A DNA stretch of 6,891 nucleotides from Proteobacteria bacterium UBA652 (GCA_002299915.1 DBOG01000063.1:1-6891), one strand, 5' to 3'. Shown: positions 1 to 5,831, counted from the stretch's first letter. The notes: generated from the letters alone by a model not told the origin. Numbers and translations are program-made.

Positions 1-500
1 TCATCTGCTTGGCGTTGCTTTTCTATCTCTACTTTGCGAGTTTCAGCTGCTTGGCGTTGCTTATCTTCCTCAACCTGTCTATTTTCCTCCAGCTGCTTAA
101 TTTTTGCTTGTTCTTGGGCCACGCGATCTCTTGCAATTTCCTTCTCTTTTTCTGCCGCTGCAGCCGCTATTTGCCGCTCTTTCTCAAGCTGTTGCAAACG
201 TTGTGTTTCGGCTTCTGTTTGCTGTTGGGTGGCGGTAAGTTGATCCACCAGTTGCTGTTGGCGGGCTGCTTCTGCGGCCCGTGCTTCATCTTCAATTTGC
301 TGAAGCCGCGCCATTTCTTCCAATACAGACGCTTCATCCACCACGGTTGCCTGCACCACATTAACCACTTCTGAATTGCCGGTATCGGCAATCGGTGTTG
401 ATTTGTTTTTCATGCTGAAAATAGCGAAACTTGCGACTAAGATAAAAAATAATGCGGTGTAAATTCCCGCTCGCATATTTAAAGATAATTTGCTTGTCAT
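1..500 (-). CDS. tolA: TolA, Tol-Pal energy-transducing protein (C-terminus beyond window edge)
   Basis: TolA spans the periplasm and links the TolQ-TolR proton motor in the inner membrane to TolB/Pal at the outer membrane. The visible 166 codons stay open to the left edge. A short cytoplasmic N-terminus precedes one hydrophobic segment at about residues 11-30. A short linker follows, with the VVQATVVDEASV stretch typical of the region after the TolA membrane anchor. From about residue 60 onward comes a Gln/Glu/Ala/Lys/Arg-rich helical region, the TolA domain II coiled coil. The C-terminal globular domain is outside the window. The ATG at 500-498 is preceded by AGGA with 5-nt spacing, and this motif overlaps the tolR stop. 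The gap to tolR is 7 nt, so translation is probably coupled. Odd point: the membrane segment has Tyr14 and Phe18 where E. coli TolA has Ser18 and His22. Identity rests on position, topology and composition. Confidence 0.88.
   Translation of the reverse strand, partial: MTSKLSLNMRAGIYTALFFILVASFAIFSMKNKSTPIADTGNSEVVNVVQATVVDEASVLEEMARLQQIEDEARAAEAARQQQLVDQLTATQQQTEAETQRLQQLEKERQIAAAAAEKEKEIARDRVAQEQAKIKQLEENRQVEEDKQRQAAETRKVEIEKQRQAD
5..62 (-). repeat. Direct repeat inside tolA coiled-coil coding region
   Basis: The same 16 bases occur at 5-20 and 47-62, exactly 42 nt (14 codons) apart and in frame. Each copy encodes KQRQA on the minus strand. This is an internal repeat of the TolA helical domain, which commonly grows and shrinks by such units. 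Only two copies are visible before the window edge. Confidence 0.7.
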
Positions 501-507
501 CAACGTC

Positions 508-960
508 CTACTTTAATTCACTGGGGGTGGGTTCACCCGGTTGTGTAATCAGCCCTACACTAGGCACACCTGCTTTTTGTAATAAAGCCATCACGGTAAC
601 AACCTTACCATAATCCACTGCTGCATCTCCTTTCACCATCACCGGTGTATCTGGATTTCGACGCATCACTGCGCCTACCTTAGCAAGCATGGTATCTGCT
701 GAAACAGCTTGATCTTGGTTATCGCCGATCGCCACATAAAATAAGCCCGCTGCATCAACTGAGACCACTAACGGTTCTTTATTTTCTTCGGGCGTCACGG
801 GCTCGGCACTTGCTTGTGGCAAATCAACGTGCACCCCTTGCGTTAATAACGGCGCGGTAACCATAAAGATAATCATTAATACCAGCATCACATCAATGTA
901 AGGCACCACATTGATCTCAGCCATAGGCCTGTTTCGACTGCGTTTTTGATACGTTGCCAT
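508..960 (-). CDS. tolR: TolR, inner-membrane proton-channel subunit of Tol-Pal
   Basis: TolR belongs to the ExbD/TolR family. With TolQ it uses the proton motive force to drive TolA during outer-membrane constriction at division. The 150-residue protein has a basic N-terminus, one transmembrane segment at about residues 18-38 and a periplasmic domain ending in the family motif SVGLITQP near residues 135-142. The essential membrane aspartate is present as Asp23 in PYIDVMLVL, at the same position as in E. coli TolR, so the proton path looks intact. Length is slightly above the E. coli protein (142 residues) because of a short tail after TQP. The ATG start has GGGA 10 nt upstream. It lies 18 nt after tolQ and 7 nt before tolA, so it is part of one transcription unit. 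Confidence 0.97.
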   Translation of the reverse strand: MATYQKRSRNRPMAEINVVPYIDVMLVLMIIFMVTAPLLTQGVHVDLPQASAEPVTPEENKEPLVVSVDAAGLFYVAIGDNQDQAVSADTMLAKVGAVMRRNPDTPVMVKGDAAVDYGKVVTVMALLQKAGVPSVGLITQPGEPTPSELK

Positions 961-978
961 AATAAAATCATCCCGCGT

Positions 979-1647
979 TTATTGGCGCTGCAAAATAGAA
1001 GAAAATTCTTCTACAAAAGTATCATAGCGGTTAATCAACTGCTCGACTTCATGTGAATATTTGTTATAAGCGACCACCGCTGGGATCGCCGCCATCAAGC
1101 CCATGGCGGTGGCAATCAAGGCTTCGGCAATACCGGGGGCAACCATGGCTAATGTAGCTTGTTGTACCGCACCCAGCGCACGAAATGAATTCATGATCCC
1201 GACAACCGTGCCAAATAAACCGATATAAGGGCTGATTGAGCCTGCCGTTGCTAAAAAAGACAGCGATGTTTCGAGTTTATCAATTTCACGAGCGAGTGAT
1301 ATCCGCATGGTACGCTGGGCGCCTTCAAGAACATCCATTGATGCTCTTGGCTCTTCGTGTTTGCGTAAGCGTACAAATTCTTTAAACCCTGCTTGGAAAA
1401 TACCTTCCATGCCCTCATTACTATTTGTTTGTTTGCCTAATTCTTCATAGAGCTGGTTGAGTTCTTTACCTGACCAAAACTGATCTTCAAATCGATCTGC
1501 TGCTTTTTTTATCACTCTCAATTCTAAATACTTGCGGATAATCAAAAAACACGTCACGATAATAATGAGCACTAAAATTGCCATTACGATCTGCACCACT
1601 AAACTGGCTTCCAAGATCAGGCTTATAAAAGACAAATTAGTTTCCAC
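979..1647 (-). CDS. tolQ: TolQ, inner-membrane proton-channel subunit of Tol-Pal
   Basis: TolQ is the MotA/ExbB-like channel subunit that surrounds TolR and powers TolA. The 222 residues contain a first membrane segment at about 16-38, then a cytoplasmic region with FEDQFWSGKEL near 53-63 and GFKEFVRL near 87-94. Two more membrane segments follow at about 131-157 and 166-194, the second containing APGIAEALIATAMGL. The polar channel residues match E. coli Thr145 and Thr178 as Thr147 and Thr180. The start is GTG at 1647-1645, preceded by GGAG at 1658-1655 with 7-nt spacing. No better in-frame ATG precedes the first membrane segment. The gene overlaps the 3' end of ybgC by 11 nt, so its binding site lies inside ybgC and translation is likely coupled. 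Confidence 0.97.
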   Translation of the reverse strand: METNLSFISLILEASLVVQIVMAILVLIIIVTCFLIIRKYLELRVIKKAADRFEDQFWSGKELNQLYEELGKQTNSNEGMEGIFQAGFKEFVRLRKHEEPRASMDVLEGAQRTMRISLAREIDKLETSLSFLATAGSISPYIGLFGTVVGIMNSFRALGAVQQATLAMVAPGIAEALIATAMGLMAAIPAVVAYNKYSHEVEQLINRYDTFVEEFSSILQRQ

Positions 1648-2041
1648 GCACTATCTCCTGCAATAAAATTTCAGGTATCGGCTTGGGCCGAAACCGATTA
1701 CTCTCCAAACAAGCAATTTTGACTGAGGCTTCGCACAATAGTTCATTATTGCGTATGATTTTTTGCTCAAACTCCATTCTTGCACCTGCCACTTTACCTA
1801 TTTTCGATTGCACAAGCAGTGCATCGTTAAATTTTGCAGGGCGGCGAAATTGAATTTCCATTGTGTGTACCGCAAAAATGCATTGGTGTTCTGTGATCAG
1901 GTCATCTTGCTCAAACCCCAAACTTCGCAACCATTCTGTGCGTGCGCGTTCCATAAAATTTAGATATTGAGCATGATACACCACACCGCCGCTATCGGTG
2001 TCTTCATAATACACCCGAACCGGCCAGTCGAACACACTCAC
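1637..2041 (-). CDS. ybgC: YbgC-type acyl-CoA thioesterase (Tol-Pal associated)
   Basis: YbgC is a small cytoplasmic hotdog-fold thioesterase found at the head of Tol-Pal operons. Characterised members hydrolyse acyl-CoA thioesters and have been linked to phospholipid metabolism. The 134 residues carry the family signature at about residues 11-33 (YYEDTDSGGVVYHAQYLNFM and following), with the catalytic Asp16 and the conserved His23 spaced as in known YbgC. The helix motif ERARTEWLR follows. The start is GTG at 2041-2039 and overlaps the ruvB TGA stop as GTGA, a classic coupling arrangement. A modest GGA lies 9 nt upstream. The 3' end overlaps tolQ. The true physiological substrate cannot be read from sequence. 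Confidence 0.95.
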   Translation of the reverse strand: MSVFDWPVRVYYEDTDSGGVVYHAQYLNFMERARTEWLRSLGFEQDDLITEHQCIFAVHTMEIQFRRPAKFNDALLVQSKIGKVAGARMEFEQKIIRNNELLCEASVKIACLESNRFRPKPIPEILLQEIVRGN

Positions 2042-3060
2042 AAATCTAATTCCGAGGTATTGCTGACCGGTGTTAAATTAAAATGTCGCCAAGCCAGTTC
2101 AGTGGCGACGCGCCCACGCGGCGTGCGCATAATAAAGCCTTCTTGGATCAAATAAGGCTCCAGCACATCTTCAATCGTGCCACGCTCCTCGCCAATAGCC
2201 GCTGCCAAGTTTTCAACGCCAACCGGCCCGCCGCTAAATTTCTCAATAATCGCCAATAACAATTTGCGATCCAACATATCAAATCCATTTAGATCAACGG
2301 CGAGCAAGTCTAGTGCCTGTTTCGCTATGCTTTCAGAAATATTACCATCATGTTTTACTTCTGCATAATCTCGCACGCGGCGCAATAAACGGTTTGCAAT
2401 CCGCGGCGTACCGCGCGAACGTTTGGCTATTTCTGCTGCACCTTGTGGCTCTAAATCGAGCGCTAAGATCCGTGCGCTACGCTGCACAATTGTGCTCAAA
2501 TCCGCTGCATTATAAAATTCTAAGCGTTGCACAATGCCAAAGCGATCGCGTAAAGGTGAGGTTAGCGCGCCTGCTCGCGTGGTCGCGCCCACCAGCGTAA
2601 AGGGTTCTAATTCTAATTTAATCGATCGGGCTGCAGGCCCTTCGCCCACCATAATATCCAGCTGATAATCTTCCATCGCAGGATAAAGCACTTCTTCCAC
2701 GACAGGGCTCAAACGATGAATTTCATCAATAAATAACACATCATTCGGCTCAAGGTTGGTGAGCAAAGCAGCAAGGTCTCCTGGGCGCTCTAAAACGGGG
2801 CCTGAGGTTTGCCGCAAGCCCACCCCCATTTCATTGGCAATAATATGTGCCAAAGTGGTTTTACCTAAGCCAGGCGGGCCAAAAATTAAAGTATGATCCA
2901 ATGCTTCTTGCCGATTACGCGCGGCTGAAATAAACAGATCCATTTGCTCCCGCACCGCAGGCTGGCCAATATAATCCGCCAAATTAATCGGCCGGATCGC
3001 CCGATCATGCTGATCTTCTTGCCCGCTATCTATGCCATTGATAATACGTTCTTGTTCCAA
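2038..3060 (-). CDS. ruvB: RuvB, Holliday-junction branch-migration ATPase
   Basis: RuvB is the hexameric AAA+ motor that, with RuvA, drives branch migration of Holliday junctions. The 340 residues include Walker A GPPGLGKTT at 61-69, Walker B LFIDEIH at 109-115, sensor 1 GATT at 158-161 and the arginine-finger segment LRDRFG at 170-175. Sensor 2 lies in RGTPRIANRLLRR at about 216-228. The C-terminal winged helix holds GGPVGVENLAAAIGEER and TPRGR. Length is close to the E. coli protein (336). The start is TTG at 3060-3058: an in-frame TAA lies four codons upstream, no ATG is available, and AAAGGA sits 5 nt before it. The gene is separated from ruvA by dps, which is unusual. It overlaps ybgC by 4 nt and therefore probably heads the ybgC-tol transcript. 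Confidence 0.98.
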   Translation of the reverse strand: MEQERIINGIDSGQEDQHDRAIRPINLADYIGQPAVREQMDLFISAARNRQEALDHTLIFGPPGLGKTTLAHIIANEMGVGLRQTSGPVLERPGDLAALLTNLEPNDVLFIDEIHRLSPVVEEVLYPAMEDYQLDIMVGEGPAARSIKLELEPFTLVGATTRAGALTSPLRDRFGIVQRLEFYNAADLSTIVQRSARILALDLEPQGAAEIAKRSRGTPRIANRLLRRVRDYAEVKHDGNISESIAKQALDLLAVDLNGFDMLDRKLLLAIIEKFSGGPVGVENLAAAIGEERGTIEDVLEPYLIQEGFIMRTPRGRVATELAWRHFNLTPVSNTSELDL

Positions 3061-3080
3061 AACGATCCTTTAATATGCAT
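3030..3080 (-). CDS. Possible 16-codon leader ORF overlapping the ruvB start
   Basis: An ATG at 3080-3078 opens a 16-codon frame (MHIKGSFWNKNVLSMA) that ends in TAG at 3032-3030, crossing the ruvB TTG in another frame. It has a good binding site, AAGAGG at 3088-3093, 7 nt upstream. It could tune ruvB initiation, or be chance. There is no homology argument for it and no codon evidence at this length, so it is listed as a candidate only. Confidence 0.2.
   Translation of the reverse strand: MHIKGSFWNKNVLSMA
3066..3071 (-). promoter_or_regulatory. Ribosome binding site that fixes the TTG start of ruvB
   Basis: AAAGGA on the minus strand lies 5 nt before the TTG at 3060. Because the reading frame is closed by TAA just upstream (3072-3070), this site and the TTG are the only credible start for a full-length RuvB N-terminus. 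Confidence 0.8.
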
Positions 3081-3183
3081 TGTTCATCCTCTTGCCGATA
3101 AACACATTCTATCGTGTATCAAACCGATTCGCATCACTTTAATATCCATAATACTTAAAAACAGAATGATGCTTGAAAAATCA

Positions 3184-3198
3184 GGATAATCATTATTT
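3184..3198. promoter_or_regulatory. Fur-box-like dyad in the dps-ruvB spacer
   Basis: GGATAATCATTATTT contains the perfect 5-1-5 dyad ATAAT-C-ATTAT and matches 11 of 14 defined positions of the 7-1-7 Fur consensus TGATAATNATTATCA. It touches the candidate ruvB -10 element at 3196-3201 and so would be well placed for repression. AT-rich spacers produce such matches by chance, so this is a weak call. Confidence 0.3.
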
Positions 3199-3223
3199 AT
3201 ATTAAGGATCATTTCAGTATGAA
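3196..3223 (-). promoter_or_regulatory. Candidate sigma-70-type promoter for ruvB-ybgC-tol
   Basis: On the minus strand TTCATA (3223-3218, 4 of 6 to TTGACA) is followed after 16 nt by TATAAA (3201-3196, 5 of 6 to TATAAT). A promoter is expected here because the dps terminator would otherwise cut ruvB off from upstream transcription. The predicted 5' leader is about 130 nt. The match is modest and the region is AT-rich, so other placements are possible. Confidence 0.35.
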
Positions 3224-3242
3224 CCCCCTGTCATTAGCTTTC

Positions 3243-3284
3243 TAAAAATAAAGCCAGAGAATAAAATTGATGATTTTCTGGCTT
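3243..3284 (-). terminator. Intrinsic terminator of dps
   Basis: Beginning 10 nt after the dps stop, the minus strand reads AAGCCAGA, an 18-nt loop, TCTGGCTT, then TATTTTTA. The arms at 3284-3277 and 3258-3251 are perfect 8-bp complements and the T-rich tract follows directly (3250-3243). The GC content of the stem is modest, but the position right after dps supports a Rho-independent terminator. Confidence 0.75.
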
Positions 3285-3294
3285 ATTTACCACC

Positions 3295-3762
3295 TTATCT
3301 AGTCGCTCTCAGCATCCATGCCGTTTTTTCATGCACACGCATCCGATCAGAAACAAGTGATGCGGTTGATTCATCATCTGCTGCTTGTGCCAACTTTAAA
3401 ACTGCTCGCGATGTTTTCACAACCTGTTCATGACCTTTCGTTAATAAATCAACCATTTTTACGGCACTAGGAACGCCTTCTACCTCTTCAACAGCGCTCA
3501 GCTTAGAAAACTCTTTGTATGTTCCTGGTGCAGGCACATCCAATGTTCTAATGCGTTCAGCTATATCATCAACGGCAACTGCTAGCTCCGTATAGTGTTC
3601 TTCAAACATCAAATGTAGCTCACGAAATTGTGGGCCAGTCACATTCCAATGGAAGTTATGCGTTTGCAAATAGAGCGTATAAGAATCTGCTAATAACCGT
3701 TTTAAACCCTCTGCTATTTTGACTCTATTTGTTTGATTTATACCAATATCTATTGTCGTCAT
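3295..3762 (-). CDS. dps: Dps-family ferritin-like DNA-protection and iron-storage protein
   Basis: Dps proteins form dodecameric cages that oxidise ferrous iron with hydrogen peroxide and store it; some also coat DNA. The protein has 155 residues, a normal Dps length. The ferroxidase ligands follow the family spacing: His38 in NFHWNVTGP, His50, then Asp65 and Glu69 in DDIAER. Position 54, where E. coli has Asp67, is Glu here, a conservative change. The N-terminus is short and not notably Lys-rich, so DNA binding by a basic tail is not evident. The ATG at 3762 has AAGGGG 6 nt upstream. The gene sits between ruvA and ruvB with its own candidate promoter, an operator-like palindrome and a terminator. 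It therefore looks like an independent unit inserted into the ruv cluster, probably controlled by oxidative stress, iron or growth phase. Confidence 0.95.
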   Translation of the reverse strand: MTTIDIGINQTNRVKIAEGLKRLLADSYTLYLQTHNFHWNVTGPQFRELHLMFEEHYTELAVAVDDIAERIRTLDVPAPGTYKEFSKLSAVEEVEGVPSAVKMVDLLTKGHEQVVKTSRAVLKLAQAADDESTASLVSDRMRVHEKTAWMLRATR

Positions 3763-3785
3763 TTTATTCCCCTTGTCTTAATTTT

Positions 3786-3805
3786 TATTTCAGAGTTCTG
3801 AAATA
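3786..3805. promoter_or_regulatory. 20-bp palindrome at the dps promoter, possible operator
   Basis: TATTTCAGAGTTCTGAAATA has perfect 9-bp arms around a 2-bp centre. It overlaps the candidate -10 element (3802-3807) and covers the expected transcription start, a typical repressor site. Complementarity continues imperfectly outward for several bases. I do not recognise it as an OxyR, PerR, Fur or LexA site. It could alternatively form a hairpin at the 5' end of the mRNA. Confidence 0.5.
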
Positions 3806-3829
3806 TAAATTTATATTAAAACAGCTCAA
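3802..3829 (-). promoter_or_regulatory. Candidate sigma-70-type promoter of dps
   Basis: TTGAGC (3829-3824, 4 of 6) and TATATT (3807-3802, 5 of 6) are separated by 16 nt on the minus strand. The spacer upstream of dps is 138 nt and strongly AT-rich, so alternative -10 elements exist. This pair is favoured because it places the start inside the palindrome at 3786-3805. Confidence 0.45.
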
Positions 3830-3855
3830 TATAATTGTAAAACAAGTTATTTATA

Positions 3856-3870
3856 TGATAATAATTGGAA
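3856..3870. promoter_or_regulatory. Weak Fur-like site upstream of the dps promoter
   Basis: TGATAATAATTGGAA matches the first half of the 7-1-7 Fur consensus fully but only 4 of 7 positions in the second half. It lies about 27 bp upstream of the candidate -35 element and overlaps the hairpin after ruvA. It is listed because Fur often touches dps regulation; on its own it is weak. Confidence 0.15.
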
Positions 3871-3893
3871 AATACGATTATTTGCTATTTTCC
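3867..3893 (-). other. AT-rich inverted repeat just after ruvA
   Basis: The arms at 3893-3886 (GGAAAATA) and 3874-3867 (TATTTTCC) are perfect 8-bp complements around an 11-nt loop, starting 7 nt after the ruvA stop. No U-tract follows on the minus strand and the stem is AT-rich, so it is a poor intrinsic terminator. It may be a 3'-end stabilising hairpin for the yebC-ruvC-ruvA mRNA. Confidence 0.4.
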
Positions 3894-3900
3894 TATTGGT

Positions 3901-4494
3901 CTATTTGCTCTGCAAAGCTTGTCGAATCAGTTCTTCGGTCGATAAATCATGCTCTCTAATGCTGCGGATCATCTTATCTGCTTCAGCTGGTTTATAACCC
4001 AACGTCACCAATGCAATCGCGGCTTCTTCTTTCGCCCCCGCCAACATTGCCGCTTGAGACTGAACGGGTTTCAGCCCCATTTCTCCACTGATGTCTTTTA
4101 AGCGATCACGCATTTCAATGATCAAGCGGTCTGCCGTTTTCTTGCCCACACCCGGTAAGCGCGTCAAACTTGCCGCATCGCCTTCCTGCACACTGCGGGC
4201 AAAATCATCAACATCGCTACCCGATAGAATCGTTAAGGCTAATTTAGCGCCGACTCCATTTACTTTTAATAAGCTACGAAATAGCAATCGCTCACGTGCG
4301 GTTGAAAACCCATATAGTAATTGCGCATCTTCGCGCACAATAAAATGCGTAAGCAAGCTTACCTCTTCACCAATGGCAGGCAAATTACAAAAAGTCGACA
4401 TCGGCGCCGCTACTTCGTAACCCACTCCTTGCACATCAAGCACTAAATTAGGCGCTTGTTTTTCTAGAATAATACCGCGTAATCTGCTAATCAT
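3901..4494 (-). CDS. ruvA: RuvA, Holliday-junction DNA-binding subunit
   Basis: RuvA tetramers hold the four-way junction open and recruit RuvB hexamers. The 197 residues (E. coli 203) comprise an N-terminal OB-fold at about 1-64, beginning MISRLRGIILEK with the GVGYEV turn. Two helix-hairpin-helix motifs follow at about 71-140, with VNGVGAKLAL and LPGVGKKTADRL. After an Ala/Gln-rich flexible linker comes the C-terminal RuvB-binding domain at about 155-197 (EEAAIALVTLGYKPAEA). The ATG at 4494 has GGGA about 8 nt upstream and lies 12 nt after ruvC, so the two are co-transcribed. Unlike the common ruvAB pair, ruvB does not follow directly: dps intervenes, so RuvA and RuvB are probably made from different transcripts. 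Confidence 0.98.
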   Translation of the reverse strand: MISRLRGIILEKQAPNLVLDVQGVGYEVAAPMSTFCNLPAIGEEVSLLTHFIVREDAQLLYGFSTARERLLFRSLLKVNGVGAKLALTILSGSDVDDFARSVQEGDAASLTRLPGVGKKTADRLIIEMRDRLKDISGEMGLKPVQSQAAMLAGAKEEAAIALVTLGYKPAEADKMIRSIREHDLSTEELIRQALQSK

Positions 4495-4506
4495 CTTTGT
4501 TCCCGT

Positions 4507-5049
4507 TTATCGTCGACCATACCGCCCGCCTCGGCGAGAAGTTCGCATCCCAGCGGGTAATTTACTTTGCTGCTGCCCGCCTATTACCGCATGGTTGGCA
4601 TGACAAATCGCACACGCTAAAGCATCCGCCGCATCTTCCTCAGGTGGTTCCGATAAACCTAATATTACTTGCATCATATATTGCACCTGATCTTTTGCTG
4701 CATGACCATTACCGACCACGGCCTTTTTAATTTGGGTGGCGCTATATTCCGCCACCGATAAATCTTGATTTACCGCAGCGCAAATTGCCGCGCCGCGTGC
4801 CTGACCTAACTTTAACGCCGAATCCGCATTCTTATGCAAAAACACATTCTCGATCGCCATCATATCAGGCTCATGCTCGCTAATCACCTCGGAAAGTCCA
4901 GAAAATATTTTCTTCAGCCGTTCGACAAAATCGCCATCACCCACCATTAAGCGGCCATGAGTCACATGCGTAATCGTTTTGCCTTCTAGCGAAATAATGC
5001 CATAGCCCGTTTTACGCGATCCTGGGTCAATGCCAAGGATCCGCGGCAC
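4507..5049 (-). CDS. ruvC: RuvC, Holliday-junction resolvase
   Basis: RuvC is the dimeric RNase-H-fold endonuclease that symmetrically nicks Holliday junctions after RuvAB migration. All four catalytic carboxylates are visible: Asp8 in GIDPGSRKTGYG, Glu67 in AIENVF, and Asp139 and Asp142 in EDAADALACAICH. These equal E. coli Asp7, Glu66, Asp138 and Asp141, shifted by one for the initiator Met. The protein has 180 residues against 173 in E. coli, with an Arg/Gly-rich C-terminal tail (RTSRRGGRYGRR). The start is GTG at 5049-5047, with a weak purine-rich site in the end of yebC. It is chosen because it gives the canonical MPRILGIDPG N-terminus. Only 5 nt separate it from yebC, so translational coupling is likely. 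Confidence 0.98.
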   Translation of the reverse strand: MPRILGIDPGSRKTGYGIISLEGKTITHVTHGRLMVGDGDFVERLKKIFSGLSEVISEHEPDMMAIENVFLHKNADSALKLGQARGAAICAAVNQDLSVAEYSATQIKKAVVGNGHAAKDQVQYMMQVILGLSEPPEEDAADALACAICHANHAVIGGQQQSKLPAGMRTSRRGGRYGRR

Positions 5050-5054
5050 GGGTC

Positions 5055-5813
5055 TTACTCGCCCTGCCCAGCGAGGGTAGCCATCACCTCTTCCGAAAAA
5101 TTGGCATTGGTATACACATTTTGTACATCATCCAAATCTTCAAAGGCATCAATCATGCCCAGTGCTTTTTCGGCATCTTTCACTTCTAAATCGACCGTGA
5201 TTTCGGGATGCATCGTTACTTCTGCCGAGATTGCCGCCAACCCTGCCGCGTCTAAAGCATCCTTCACCGCTGCATAGTCTTCCGGCGAGGTAAACACATC
5301 AATCGAGCCATCCTCATTGGTCACAATATCTTCCGCACCAGACTCCAATGCCGCTTCCATCACCGTGTCTTCATCTGTGCCAGCCGCATAGGTGATGATG
5401 CCTTTTTTGTTGAACAAATAAGATACCGACCCATCGGTACCCATATTGCCGCCGCGCTTTGAAAATACATTTCGCACCGCCGCCACTGTGCGGTTTTTAT
5501 TATCTGTCATGCAATCCATCATGATCGCAATCCCGCTCGGGCCATAACCTTCATAGCGGATTTCTTCATAGCTCACATCATCCAGCTCGCCCGCGCCCCG
5601 CTTGGTCGCCCGCTCGATCACATCCCGCGTCATATTACCGCTGAGCGCCTTATCAATCGCCGCTCGCAATCGAGGGTTATTCACCGGATCGCTGCCGCCA
5701 TCTTTCGCCGCCACCGTGATCTCACGGATCAGCTTGGTAAACAATTTACCGCGCTTCGCATCCTGCGCACCTTTGCGATGCTGAATATTTGCCCACTTAC
5801 TATGACCTGCCAT
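5055..5813 (-). CDS. yebC: YebC/TACO1-family translation-associated protein
   Basis: YebC proteins are cytoplasmic. They were long annotated as transcriptional regulators (for example PmpR). More recent work on family members, including mitochondrial TACO1, points to ribosome-associated relief of stalling, notably at proline-rich stretches. The 252 residues match the family length (E. coli 246). They begin with the near-invariant MAGHSKWANIQHRKG block at 1-15, followed by RGKLFTKLIREI, then NPRLRAAIDKA near 46-56, YEGYGPSG near 87-94 and KNRTVAAVRNVFSK near 106-119. The C-terminus is acidic. The ATG at 5813 has AGAGG 10 nt upstream, a long but usable spacing. It heads the yebC-ruvC-ruvA cluster, a widespread arrangement. 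A near-palindrome lies in its leader. Confidence 0.96.
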   Translation of the reverse strand: MAGHSKWANIQHRKGAQDAKRGKLFTKLIREITVAAKDGGSDPVNNPRLRAAIDKALSGNMTRDVIERATKRGAGELDDVSYEEIRYEGYGPSGIAIMMDCMTDNKNRTVAAVRNVFSKRGGNMGTDGSVSYLFNKKGIITYAAGTDEDTVMEAALESGAEDIVTNEDGSIDVFTSPEDYAAVKDALDAAGLAAISAEVTMHPEITVDLEVKDAEKALGMIDAFEDLDDVQNVYTNANFSEEVMATLAGQGE

Positions 5814-5831
5814 GATTTTCTTGCCTCTTGA

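Noticed and set aside
9..374. Plus-strand open frame of 121 codons rich in Leu, Phe and Cys, membrane-like
   Set aside because: It is the antisense shadow of the tolA coiled-coil region, whose Gln/Lys/Glu codons read as hydrophobic residues in the opposite frame. It has no binding site or family motif.
167..391. Minus-strand 74-codon frame in the left region
   Set aside because: It is out of frame with tolA, whose frame stays open from 500 to the edge and shows TolA topology. The 74-codon frame is Trp/Pro/Lys-rich with no recognisable features.
1763..2600. Several plus-strand frames of 60 to 95 codons opposite ybgC and ruvB
   Set aside because: All lie antisense to well-conserved genes, have no ribosome binding sites I can support, and show no protein family features.
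3039..3145. 21-codon minus-strand frame starting ATG near 3143 in the ruvB leader
   Set aside because: No ribosome binding site precedes its ATG, and the length is compatible with chance.
2944..3189. Plus-strand 81-codon frame spanning the ruvB start and the spacer
   Set aside because: Half is antisense to ruvB and the remainder covers promoter-like AT-rich spacer. No support for coding.
4091..4730. Plus-strand frames of 109 and 77 codons opposite ruvA and ruvC
   Set aside because: They are shadows of ruvA and ruvC, whose catalytic and structural motifs are intact on the minus strand.
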